Assembly (NCBI GenBank): GCA_007922225.1
Contig: ML679966.1
Location: 38,655,943-38,719,942, forward strand
Length of the DNA: 64,000 bases
Source of the DNA: Emydura subglobosa
Taxonomy: Eukaryota; Chordata; Testudines; Chelidae
Direction of reading: 5' to 3'
Of the stretch, positions 45,876 through 57,200 are shown piece after piece (position 1 is the stretch's first letter; each line of letters starts with the position of its first letter). The position numbers were made by a program, and so were the translations under genes. The notes beneath the pieces are model-generated. The model saw nothing but the letters and a program-made list of their open reading frames with translations, searched no databases and was not told the DNA's origin.

Positions 45876-45990
45876 GGTGCTGGAACTAGCGGTGTTGTTG
45901 CACCCCCTGGTTTACAGTTTGGTTCCCATTATGTACAGGGTTTACAGTTTGGTTCAGTGCCTCCACTATACAAATTGTTCCAGTACCCCT
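45876..45990. mobile_element. Short MITE-like hairpin with GGTGCTGGAAC ends
   Basis: The left end GGTGCTGGAAC and right end GTTCCAGTACCCCT are inverted repeats. Inside, GGTTTACAGTTTGGTTC occurs twice in tandem (45909-45925 and 45939-45955). The element is 115 bp and non-coding. Confidence 0.6.
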
Positions 45991-46106
45991 GCATCTTCTG
46001 TTTCCAGGCCTGCTCAGGAAGGAGAGATGGTGGCTCGGCAAAGACATTTACATGGATTTGTAGTAATGCCTATGGCCAAGGAGAGGGAGTGGGGCTAGAA
46101 TCACTG

Positions 46107-46330
46107 GGCATGTACACACTGACAACGGCAAATTCACTGCTGTCAGATCGATCTATCCGGATAGATAGAGCGGCAGTGAAGATCTGCTCAATCGATCCAG
46201 AAGTCGATTCAATTAAATCACCTCCTCAAAAGGTGCAGTGCAGTGGAGATGGCGTGCTAAAGAGAAGTTAGGAAGTTGACGGGAGTTACACAAACTACTC
46301 TGCATAGCTTGCATAACTCCTGTCAACTGC
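46107..46330. mobile_element. Fragment of a GTCTACACT-class MITE
   Basis: GGGCATGTACACACTGACAA at the left resembles the outer end of the elements at 18082 and 18922. The following AGATCGATCTATCCGGATAG and GTGAAGATCTGCTCAATCGA segments are of a kind I associate with turtle DNA-transposon repeats. The right end is not clear. Confidence 0.4.
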
Positions 46331-46889
46331 TGCCGAATTTCCCAGCAAGTGTGCCACTGTGTCCCCCTTCCCCTTACTGCACCCTGACCATAAGGGATAT
46401 AGTATAATCATTTCTTGATTAGCTAGCCTGCTGAGCACTGCAACTGTAGTAATGCTTTTCTGAGAGAGGGGATAATTGTAAACTTACCATTCAAGTAGAA
46501 GTGTGAGCATAATCTGCAGTTTTAGGAGTATGCGTCTGTAGAACATGGAGAGCTGATGAGACTGCTGTGCTGCCAGGAAAAAAGAAACAATATTTTAGAG
46601 CTAAGATAATTTGTTCATGACCAAAAATTGGATAAATAAGGAAAATAAAAATTGCTGAAGGTGTTGGAGTTTTGGAGGAGGAGGAGGAATAATACTTATC
46701 TGCTGAATCAGAACTACAAGAAAAATGAGTTTTGTGAAACCTGATAATTCTTTGTTACTAAACATTCAACTTTTGCTAGAATATTCAGCTTAAAAGTTAG
46801 ATAAAAGGAAATATTTATAAGCAGCCAGGCAGTAATAATATTCTCTATGAAGCTGAAAGAATAATATTACAGGAACTCAATGTGGAATA

Positions 46890-47133
46890 CAGTGCCGGCA
46901 ACTCTTGCAATTTTAGGTCCCAGTTAAAATCTCAGTTTCTGGAGTCCTGTGATTACATGAAAATTTGTATTTTTTATTTTAAATTTTAATTTAAAAAGAG
47001 ATTCTAGCTATCATGGGTGCATAGAAAAGCTTTTGGACTACAAGGACTCAAACTTGAAAGTAAATAAAAAGCACCCCAAATGTGTTATTTTTAAAATCTT
47101 ATGATCTTTGAATGTTTGGGTTTGCCAATACTG
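46890..47133 (-). mobile_element. CAGTG-ended dispersed repeat, copy 3 (244 bp)
   Basis: Its ends CAGTGCCGGCAACTC and GGTTTGCCAATACTG are inverted repeats. The interior matches copies 1 and 2: on the minus strand the blocks GATTTTAAAAATAACACA, TTTATTTACTTTC and CCAGAAACTGAGATTTTAAC appear in the same order. It is shorter than the others by about 60 bp. Confidence 0.65.
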
Positions 47134-47859
47134 AAGAGACAGTACTCTTGTAATTTCATGGAAGTTTAGTTTTATTTTACACAAACCTAAACATTTGTAT
47201 CCATTGCTGTGGCATGTTATAGAGGTGCAATCACTGGCAAATAGCGATGGAACCAAAGGAACAGACTGAAGAAAGATTATATTGTAACGCAGAGAACAAA
47301 AGTCATTTTGAGAAGAACTGGACACTGAAGCATAAGACTTCCTGGAAGACTTCTTACAGGAATAGCTGAAATAGGACCAAATCAAAGAGAGGCTCACCAA
47401 CTAAACAAAGTGCAAGGAGCTACATGACAGTGAACCTAAGACAGACTTGTCCACACATCAGCAATCATCAGTGCTGGGTTCAGGTGTAAGTGAGCCTATG
47501 ATAACAATCAAGAAAAAGGTTGTCACAGAGGGAAGTGATGTTTGGGAATATGTTAAGCCTTCAGCCTTCATTTGAGAAACCAGACTTCTTGATAAAAAAA
47601 GTTACAACTGGTTGGAATAACTTAATCTTTAGGGCATCTTGTGAACATAAAGTCAAAATGGAGAGGGAAGTGCTGAAATCATTGTCCTATGGTACAACTT
47701 CATGTTAATGTGGATTTCTTTTTCCCCGATTCCTCATGCTGCTTAAGGAACATAAATTCAAGTGTGTGAGGTGTTTAGCATGGTGTATTTGGAAACTTGT
47801 TGGAATTGTAGGCTGTCATTTTAAATTATAAGGGGTTTCCTGATCCTGCTTGTAGGCTA
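47134..47859. other. No gene seen
   Basis: AT-rich sequence with a 120-codon minus-strand frame (47400-47038) that partly reads through the repeat above and shows no domain. Confidence 0.5.
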
Positions 47860-49135
47860 GTGAGATCTCTTCTGCCAGTCGGAGTCGGCAGCAACAAAGG
47901 TAGGTTTCAATATTTAGGGTTTCTTTTCAACAATGTAACACAAAAAACTGGCTCAAGCCTTCACCCAGTGACCTGGGACAATTACACACCACCCCTTGGG
48001 CACCTCTACAGGCAATACTTCCCTTCTCACAGGCACAGAGACAATGTAGAAAAGAGACTTTTAATAAAACAGGGAAAAGTAACCCAGCATTAACTTGGGA
48101 AAATGCTGCAAGCAGGATTCACACGCATAAAACCATGAACAAAACTCGCACCCCAGAGTACAATGAGCAGTTTCCTTTTGCTTCAGGTTCTTAATTCCAG
48201 CTACAAGAAGTTCCTTTAATGTGCTGCTCCCTTCACAACACCCCACTCATAGGTGTTGTCCTTAGTCAGGGCAGACCCAGAGTCTAGAGGTGAAGCTGCA
48301 GAGTTCACCTCCCCCCCCCCCTTGTTGGGGGGCAGAGGAAAGAAGGCACCTTGCTTGCTCCACTGTCCGGCTGCTATGTTCCGGCCCCCTTGCCAGCTGG
48401 CCACCACTCCGCCAGCCACCCTGCTGGCCGCTCATTGCTCTGCAGACCACTCTGCCAGTTGCCCACTAGCTGCCCTGCCAGACACTCTTCTAGCTGATCT
48501 GTCAGCTGCTCTGCTGCACACCATCTCCTTCTGCTACCACCTGCATCTCCACTATGACCTCTGGGGATAGGTCTCTTGAGATTCCACCCAACGCTCAGTG
48601 ATTTCAGCTCTTAGTGGGCGAACACCAGTGCTGAAGCTGGGCGGTAGCACGGTCCCAGAATAAGATGATTTCAGCTCCAGCAAGCACTTAACAAACCAAA
48701 AGACTCATAATTGAATCTTAATTAGCTCCCTTTGTACAGTGGGAGAAGAAGGTTAAACCATGCCTGTAGCTCTTACCTGTCCCCACCCCTTATCAATCTT
48801 CACACACAGGGTGCTGGCACCTGAGCCCCTTGGTTAGCCAATTCTGTTCAGAGGATAGTGACCTTCAATCAGAAAAGGTTAAGGACAGTTCTGCTGCCCT
48901 TTGCTTATACAATAAGGGGAACAACATTTCATTACCCCCTCATTTAACAGTAAAGTGGTTTGTAACCCAACACCAGCCAAAGGGTCATTTGGGCAAAGCA
49001 GTCCCATCACACTGAGCACCGAAGCAGAGTGGGTGTACTCATGCAAATACCAGCTCCGCAGGAAGAGTCTGTTCAGACCCTGCTTACAGGTGTGCAATCT
49101 GAGTCAGTCAGTAGGCAGTCAGCCTAGAGTAAGGT
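47860..49135. mobile_element. Candidate LTR-retrotransposon or endogenous-retrovirus piece, boundaries uncertain
   Basis: A block of about 1.3 kb, more GC-rich than its surroundings. It begins around GAGATCTCTTCTGCCAGTCG and ends around 49130. It resembles, from memory, a dispersed turtle repeat with text such as CACCCAGTGACCTGGGACAA. It contains a C-tract (48309-48320) and an imperfect CTGCC/AGCTG-rich tandem region (about 48370-48530). On the minus strand there is a strong splice-donor-like site (ACAG|GTAAGAGC near 48775). No gag, pol or env motif was identified, and no terminal repeats were established. Small frames here reflect the GC-rich repeat. Confidence 0.35.
48370..48530 (+). repeat. 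Imperfect CTGCC-rich tandem region
   Basis: Degenerate units around GCTGCC/CTGCCAGC/CTCTGCC with variable spacing. They produce alanine/leucine-rich translations (for instance in the 48253-48570 frame) that should not be taken for a protein. Confidence 0.55.
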
Positions 49136-51989
49136 GAGATGAGTTGTACCTCTCTGTTTTAGAGACCAGTATGTTTTGTCTCTGTTTTTTGGGTTCTTAG
49201 AGTTCAGAACAAGAATACACAAGAACTAAAGTAATGTTACATTGCAACATTCAAGCAAGAGAATCTGTGTTTTTATCTAACTTTTCTGTTTGTATGACAT
49301 GAACATAACGTTTATGTAATGCTAAAATGACATTCAAAGACTATCCACTCCAATACCGAGAGCGAAGAATTCCAACAACAACTTTATTTATTCACTTGAA
49401 TTAAGAACATTACATAATAATACAGTCTTTCCTATAAATAACCATGAGGTGGCAGCATCAAAGTAAAGTTAGTACACAACAGGGATTTTAAAGGACATTA
49501 CAGGGGGAACAATGTGGGTGACCTAATATCTTTTATTGGACCAAGGCAGTGTATTAACTTGTTACGCTACATAACTACTATCTGTAACCAAATGTTTATG
49601 AGTACTTAAGAATGTGCCTTTTGCTGTAGAAAAGTAAGTTGTTCGTAAAACTTTGATTTGTTCAAGTCATGTGGATTCATAGAGGGGCAAATTTTCCATC
49701 TTTAAGGGAGGATACTTGCCAAAGATTTTTCTCTTTTAGATATATTCCTTTTAAAATGATCCCTAGAAATACAATCTAGCCATGGAAGGAGCACTGGAGG
49801 TCCACTGATGATGGAATTTTAATTGTTGGATTTGGCATCAAGGTTTTATGGTGATAAGCACAGAAGAAACAAGTAAAAAAAGATGCCATTTCAGAACATT
49901 ATGATGTCTGGACAGAGAATTTATGTTTAGCTCCCTGTCAGGATTATACTTTTCTGTTCTTACACGATCAGTTTTCCTAATTAAAAAGGTGTTAAATCCC
50001 AAAGCAGTCTTGTGTCAGTCCTTGGGGGTTCTCCAGCTTTCAGAAAGCACATTAAAGTGTAGCAAATTGGATTTATATAATCAACTACTTATATTATCAA
50101 ATAAACAGGTGTGAAAATCAAAAGGAAGAAAAAGATTCTGATTAAGCTGTGTCCAGTACCCGTAAACATTCTTGTGTTACTTTAACTGAATTTTGCTTCT
50201 GGTTAAGAAACTGTAAGGCTCAGTCATCATTAAAGCTGAAGAAAGCAAGCTGAGCAAGCTATTGCAGTATTAGGCTCTACTCACTCAGCTGAAACTACTG
50301 CTACTGCTGCTGCTGACATTTCCTTTCATTCATTTGTGCCTCTGTTACTTTTCAGTAAATCACCCACTGTTCGCTCATCATCCAGAATAATATTGCTGCA
50401 TTTGCACATCAGGGATTATAAACCATCATGCTCTATTTCTCTAACTTTTATTTTAAATGAGAAAACCCCTAAGGTCCTCTAGATGTCTTTGCATCAGTAT
50501 GAAACATTTCTTGGATTAATGATGCCTAGAAATGGATCTGCCCACTGATAGGTGTTTCTTAACATTTACTAATGTATCTGCTGAGATCACAAGATCACCA
50601 CATTGTTGGTTTTTATTAAGTAATGCTGATGACAGTATAATTGATGTTTGCTTATCAGGAAGGATGCAATAGCTTAAAATATCAAAGATATTTAGAATAT
50701 TTCTAACAACAAAATAACTGAGTGGGTTGGATGACATTCTTGTTATTTATAAGTTCTTCAACAAGAAGGTATAAGGCCTGAGGCAAGCAGATAAACTGAC
50801 TTATTGTACCTCTGTTGGTCTGACAAAATTTGCAAGATTCATGAGATAGCTAGTAAGGCTGACAGGTATTATCTATCCTACTACTAATAATTAGCACTTT
50901 ACAAAGAAAGATAAGTACAGTTATGTTACATGGGTTCTCTGAAACTACAAACTGACAATCAAAGGATTTCACTACCTAATTTGGGAAAATTACATTTTAG
51001 CGTTTTTGCCATTCTGAAAGGGGAAATAAATAGGTGTTGGCATGTGGTTAAATGTGTACAATACAAAGCCCACCTCAACCTTTCCATGAGTTTTTGCATG
51101 TAGAAACTAGAATTCTGAGTTCCTACTCATAATCCTCATATCAGGGTGATTTAGGGGCTGAAATCCCTGAATGTTCTGAGATCCACTCAGGTGCCTGCCA
51201 AGGGCTGTTCTAGAATCATCTAGGCAGGATGGAGGAAGAATGTAGCTGTGAATGAGGAATCATTTCTGGTCAAACTCTCCATAACTCCTGTGCAGATTTG
51301 TGCTTCAAAAGCCACTTAGAGTAAAAGGGGAGCAACCTGCAGAGAGCAGTTGCTCCTCTTCCCTGTTGTACCTCCGACCTTCTGACCAATGTAGCAGAAA
51401 CCTGACAGAGACCTCCACAGTTTCTGTGAGGTAGAGGAAATACAGCAAAATAGCTGCTGGACTTTTATCAGTGTTCTGGAGGCTTTTTCCCCATTGCTCC
51501 ATATTATAATGGACAACATGGAGCTTACTGTAATGTGATTCAATCTGCATGGTTTCCAAAGTATTATTACTTTCCCATATGATTAGGGATGAAGATGTAC
51601 ACCATGTTTTGTGCCTCAAAGGAAGAGAAAAATGAGCTGAAACTGGCAGGGATGGCTTTTCTGTTAACTTAATATAATGCTAAAAGGGGTGTTCTAAATT
51701 AATGCAATAAAAGCCTAAAGACTATCTTATTCCTTAAAGAAGTTTCTAGTGTATTATACTTCCATCAATTACTGTAATAGAAAGTCAGTTAATCTGATAC
51801 AGCGCAAATACTTCATTGGTAAGGGGGTTGTGACAGGTACGTTCACGTCATGACCCCTGTTAATCTCTCATTGCAACTAGCCCTGGTAGAGACAAAATCT
51901 GACAATATACACAGAGACCACCATAGTGTAGACATAGACATATGAAATAAATAGACCCTTTGGGGGCCTCAATCAAAGAAAGCATTAAA
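49136..51989. other. No gene seen; one SINE scrap
   Basis: AT-rich unique sequence. At 49514-49543 GTGGGTGACCTAATATCTTT and the next ten bases are a 30-bp remnant of the SINE body. Other frames (50516-50737, 51305-51619, 51860-52162 minus) lack motifs. The last of these runs into the LINE below. Confidence 0.5.
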
Positions 51990-52480
51990 AAATTATCAGT
52001 TTCAATGCAGAGAAGGCTAACATTCCATCTGGCATAGAAGCAGACATCATGTGCTTGCAAGAGATGCATAAAGAGACAACAGCACCAACCATCCTTGGCG
52101 TGCATATTGCTGTGAACATCAAAAGCCACGTCTATGCAGCATAATAATTGTACATGACACAAGACCGGTGAAAAAACAGTGCTGTGAATACCATGGTATA
52201 ATGGAACTTATCATGGTTGAACTTGATATAATAGCAGTAGCTTCTGTTTACAAACCATCAGCTGAACCGTTTCTACAGCCAACCAACTTTTCCCTGCTAG
52301 AAAAAACATGCCTTGTCAACTTCTACAGTCCCAGCACCATCTAGGGATACTCCAGCAATGACAATGATGAGGAAGATGTTAGGAATGGGAGACAACAAAC
52401 AACTTGACTTCAAGGATAAATGTACCTTCTAAAACACATGCTGGAACAAGGGGTACAATTCTGAGCTAGCCTTGTCACCT
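51990..52480 (+). pseudogene. LINE endonuclease remnant
   Basis: The frame around 52041-52076 reads ADIMCLQEMHKE, the motif with the catalytic glutamate (LQE) of AP-endonuclease-like domains. It is followed by the strand around 52080-52180 and AVASVYKPSAEPF at 52225-52270 (usually YRPP in related elements). In another frame, the area at 52345-52380 corresponds to the GY..ND segment of the later domain. Confidence 0.7.
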
Positions 52481-53089
52481 CTTAAAATGCAGGCAGCTTC
52501 TGAAGAGAGGTCATGGTAACAATTCCAAGATTGCAGCATAGAGCAGTGCAAATGACAATAAAGGCTGCAGTACAACTCAGGAAAATAATATATTTACTGA
52601 GATTCAACTTCAGAAAGACTTACTGAGAAAGAAAAAGACTTTACCTCTGAATTGGATTAATCCATCTATAATATTACTCTGACACATTAGCACTATGAAG
52701 AATTGTCCTCCTTGGTGTGAAAGGCTGCCTGAAAGTACACCCCCAAGGGATTTTGGACACGATATGTACTTCTGTTTCAGAACAGAGAAGCCAACAATAT
52801 AAGTAGTATTCAGAACTGTTTGACTTCGATTTCTTTGGCGACGAAACCTCTAGGCTTGAGGAAATGCTGATGAGAGAGATTGGAACAGAGCAGCATGACT
52901 GCTGGAGAGAGCAGATTGAAACAACAAACACTTGCCATAATAGCAAAGAAGCATAGACCACCATTCTTAAGATGAATCCTGATGATCAAATCACCAAAGC
53001 ACATCACAGCAGTCTCTCCCAGCACCGTTGCACACCAATTCTCAAAGAGTAAACCAGCCCACAAAGAAAAGTGTAGAATGAAACAACTC

Positions 53090-54140
53090 ACCTCCTCAGA
53101 GACAGCAAAGTCCACAATGAGCAGCTGAACACCAAGGAGTTGACAACAGCCATAAAAACCCTAAATGTGAAAAGGTAGCTGGACTCAGTGGTATAGCTAA
53201 CGGACTATTATTACACTTGAGGACTAGAGTACATAAGTAGCTGCTTAACTTCATTAATTCTTTCATGGAAACAATGAAGATACCCAGGCTGTGGAGACAT
53301 GCCAAAGTGGTTGCATTACTCAACCCATACAGACTATAACTCTGCAGAGTCCCCCACCCAATATCATTACTCTGCGTCCTATGAGCTATGTAAATGGATG
53401 ATAATGGGTAGAATAGCATCAATAGTGGAAAGGCAGCTCAATTGTTAGCACACTAGTTCCCACCCAGGAGGCTCAGACTTCAGTTCACTGAAGATGGCTT
53501 CAAAACCTGCAAAATAATAAGGGCAATATTGCTTATCTGTTGGCTGTTTACAACACCAAACTACAATGCACTTCTAAATTGTCAAGAATTCTGAGAAAAA
53601 CCAAGATGGTCCATGTCATATCTTCCCTGCTCAAGAATTGACTTTTTTGTCAAAATGGATGGTCAGAAAAGCTGATGGCATACTCCACAGAATACATTGC
53701 CCCAAATTTCAGTGCTATCATCCTAGTTCTTGAATGTCTACACAGATGAACAATCATAATTCCCCAACATGTGAAGAGGCATTTATGCGGCTGATCTCTG
53801 CATCACCAACCTTTTGGAAGGATTTGAGGACATTGAGTGCATTCTAACTAGCTCTCTGAGTGCACTCGGAAAATACAATTGCACCTGGTTCCTGAATGTC
53901 AATCCTAGAAAGACACAAATGTTGTCCTTTCACCTGAAATACCAGGAAACCAAGTGAAGACTCCTCGAACACTGTGACTGAGGGGAAGCAGAGGAATGAC
54001 CCCAAATGTGATTGTAAAGAGCTTAGGCAAACACTTTGACATATTTTTAAAAAATAAATTACTGATCAATTTCCTCAGAGTGCTAGGGAAAGGTGCCAGA
54101 CTTACAGCCTTAGAGACCGAAGTCATCTGTTTATCCACAA
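53090..54140 (+). pseudogene. LINE reverse-transcriptase remnant
   Basis: Legible RT pieces are the early VAGLSGIAN segment (about 53168), IPRLWRHAKVVALL (about 53280-53320), the YELCKWMIMGRIA segment (about 53380-53420), an active-site region around 53785-53800 where the expected second aspartate is altered (YAAD-like rather than YADD), and the thumb-side NVNPRKTQMLSFHL (about 53896-53937). Reading frame changes occur between them, and part of the palm appears deleted around 53450-53700. Confidence 0.7.
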
Positions 54141-54290
54141 CTCAGGTAGACTGCATTCAGAGAAGCTGTGCATGCTCTTCAGCATTGTTCCCCCTATCTG
54201 CCTCAGCATTGTTCTCCCATCTGCCTCCATTTGGATCAATCTTCTGAGCCATGCATTCCTAAAAGAATTTGGCACATGATCCAGAAGCAG

Positions 54291-57200
54291 TGTATCTCAA
54301 GATGAAATAACCCTGAGACCATAAATATTTCAGAGAATGAACAGCCAAAGGGCTTCAAATAATAAGCAGGTTGTTTCAAAGATTATTTGAATAATTTAAA
54401 TATAAACTCTTGGTTGCCGACATTTTTTCTTCAATTCCATGATATTTTGTACGTAAATTATGCAGTACCCGGCACTCTACTATCCTTTCAATAACCAGAT
54501 ATGAAAGAGCATTAACAACTAATTTTGTTCTTTCTTCTGATCAACTTTTGATGACAAATAGCACATTAATGTACAAGAATAGGATCGGAAACTGCTGAAA
54601 ATAATAGGAACACTGCTCTGGTTAGTGTCCAAAAATGCTAAATATGCAATAAAATATCTGGATATCACTACTGTACATTACATACACATATTATTCTCCA
54701 ATATTGAAAATAAAAACTGGATGGAGCTGTCCTCAAACTTCTCCAAATATCATTCTTCTAAAGGAACATTCTTCACTGTTTTGGGGATTTCTCCTCATAG
54801 GAAAATGTCCTAGAGAACAGAAGTTTTACCATAAGGATTCTATAGAGATTTTTCTGAAGAACTATAGACTTTAATGATACCCTTTCTCATATTTTTTTAA
54901 AAGTCGTAGTGTGGATCTATGTAGCAGGGATATAATTCACTATTAAATTATACTGAATGTTTCAGAAACTTATAGGATGCTTCTTATTTTCTAATGAATT
55001 CCCAAGGACTTTTATATAAGCATCCGATATACATGATTTTGGGCCTCAAGTTAATAAATTTTGTCTACTAATTATTGAAAATATTCTATTTCCAGTGCAG
55101 CTACTCAGGTTCTTCTTCATGTGTGATGCATACATATGACAAGGTTTGGCACAAGTGGGATCTGGTAGTAGCACATACCTTTTTGTATAAATGTCAAGGA
55201 ATATATTCTGACTTTTTGGATATTAATGTTTTTATATTGTACTTAATCCCATGGTATCTGAGCACCTACCAAATGCTAACCAACCATAAATATTTGTAAC
55301 CAAGAATTCAAATATCTCAAACCCACCTGATATGTACCATGTGAAAATGATAGTCAGCATGTACATTAGTTCTATCCACCATATGAAGAACAGTGTTAAT
55401 TTCAATTTAAAGCCATAGCAGTCCATTCTTGTAAAGATTTTATTTCACATCATGATATACTCTCTTTCTACTATAGAAAGAAGCACAACTCCTTGGGTAC
55501 CTTCCAATCTCTAGGTAATCTCTTCTCTTGTTGTTGTCATATTTTCCCCTTTTGGAAAATTCTGGTATATTGTATGTTTTTATTAGTATATTACAAGGCA
55601 AGATGTCCCTTTAACATGGCTAGGTCTCAGCTGCACCTTTGTCAGAATTACTTTTGCTTCCCAAATTGAACAGACTTATATCTCTACGGTTACATACCTA
55701 AATCAGGCTTGGTGGGAGATAGCAGCAGTTTGTGACTCAGCAGAAGAAGGCAAATCTGTGCAAGACTCTGTGGAGAGTAGGCCTAGGAGTCAATATTCTG
55801 TTAAGAGAAATCCATTCAGGAAAGGGCCAGTGAGGAGAGTGAGCTGGGAGAGTACTGGAAGAGGTCTTGGGGAAAGGAAGGCAGGGAAACTATGGGACAG
55901 ACAAGCCAATGATTTAGAGTTCTTGAAGGAACCTATACAGAGTTCCCCTATACTGTCACACTGTGAAGGAGTGTAATGACCCCTCTATATCAGTGGCAGA
56001 AGAAACTGATTAGAACCCAGGAAAACAGGACTGAAGACATGTTGAAAAAGAACAGGGGGAGATCTGTGCCTTGTGAAAGAGTCTGGGTGGAAAGTTTGGA
56101 TGTTGGTGTGTGCTGACTTTGAGTTGAACCATGGAAGGGATGGACTCTTTAAGTCAGCTGAAGGATTTTGTCCCTGTAATGATTTAGCAGTGCTGGGAGC
56201 CAGAGAATAACACTAAGGGGAAACTAGCCTTTTTTGACAGGGCTGGAATCTAAATATCTGGCCTGATTTAAGTCAACAAATTAGTCACCCTCTACATAGA
56301 AGCTTGGCTTTCAGCTAGACTGTCAAAGAAAGGAAATTTACTGGGCCTTCTGACTTGGTTTATCCACAGTTACTGTAAAAAACTAGCTCCAGACCAGTTT
56401 TGGAGGGTACAAGAGGAAAGATGGTGCCTTTTATATCCACCAGTAGATATTGCTGCCTGACCCATTGCTTCTCATTATGGGATGAGCATCTGTTTCCATT
56501 GTAGGTTGCCACACCTACTTTTGGGGCAACATATAGATTGCCCAACTCAGAGGAAACAGAAGAGATTCTGAAATCAGTTAAATAGTGTGCCACAACTGCT
56601 AATGTTCAGGACCTCATACTCAGTTCTGAGTATTGAGATATTATAGATGTTCAGATACTACAGTGATGAGGATGGCACAAGGACCTGTATGGAAGACAGT
56701 ATAGAATAAACCTGTCATTTTTACTATTGTGGTAAGAGTGATTAAAGGAACAGAGCAAACATAGGACATGTGCAAAAAGAATGTTACAATTTAACTTCCC
56801 ATGAAAATTTAGTATTTGATCTCCATGATTGCCTGTTGGTCTTTGCTCTTAGAATGTGGCTGTACTAGTATTGAACAGACATAACAGAAAACCATGGGCA
56901 TAATTCTTGTCTGCTACATAGATGCAAATTCCGGTGATGTAAATGGATTTGCAACCATGTCATCTACAGTACAATTTGACTCCCTAAGCAGAATACTGTC
57001 CTCCCAACGCAGTTATCCCTGTGTTTAGAAAGAAAAGTTAAAATGTTAAAAAAATGACTCGAGGAGGAAACAGGAGCAAATTTTAAAAAGGGGGGAGGGG
57101 AGGAGGAATTCCTTTTATTCTTGCCCTTCCTGATTGGAAAAGGGAAGCAAGGGAAATGCAAATGCACTGCTTGTCAAGAGGCTGGGAGGTACTCTGTGGT

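Larger units (their letters stand above)
51990..54290 (+). mobile_element. Non-CR1 LINE (Jockey/RTE-like), decayed, sense strand
   Basis: On the plus strand the order is APE-type endonuclease (about 51990-52480), a linker (52500-53090), then the RT domain (about 53090-54140) and its C-terminal extension (to about 54290). Recognisable pieces include ADIMCLQEMHKE, SVYKPSAEPFLQPTNF, GIPAMT in the region of the late endonuclease, VAGLSGIAN, IPRLWRHAKVVALL and NVNPRKTQM. Every domain is interrupted by frameshifts and stops, so it is not functional. The sequence is unlike the CR1 copies here. Its RT phrases resemble Jockey-type retrotransposons, but I cannot fix the clade by eye. Confidence 0.75.

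Noticed and set aside
48253..48570. A 105-codon alanine/leucine-rich frame resembling a repeat protein
   Set aside because: The periodicity comes from the CTGCC-rich tandem DNA. Opposite-strand frames are open too.
49085..49140. AGTAAGGTGAG considered as a splice donor of an exon at 48955-49131
   Set aside because: The frame lies in the GC-rich candidate LTR block, no good acceptor precedes it, and the peptide has no features.
55075..55299. Exon-like frame after a TTTCCAG site
   Set aside because: No acceptable donor follows, and the opposite strand is also open (55232-55426).
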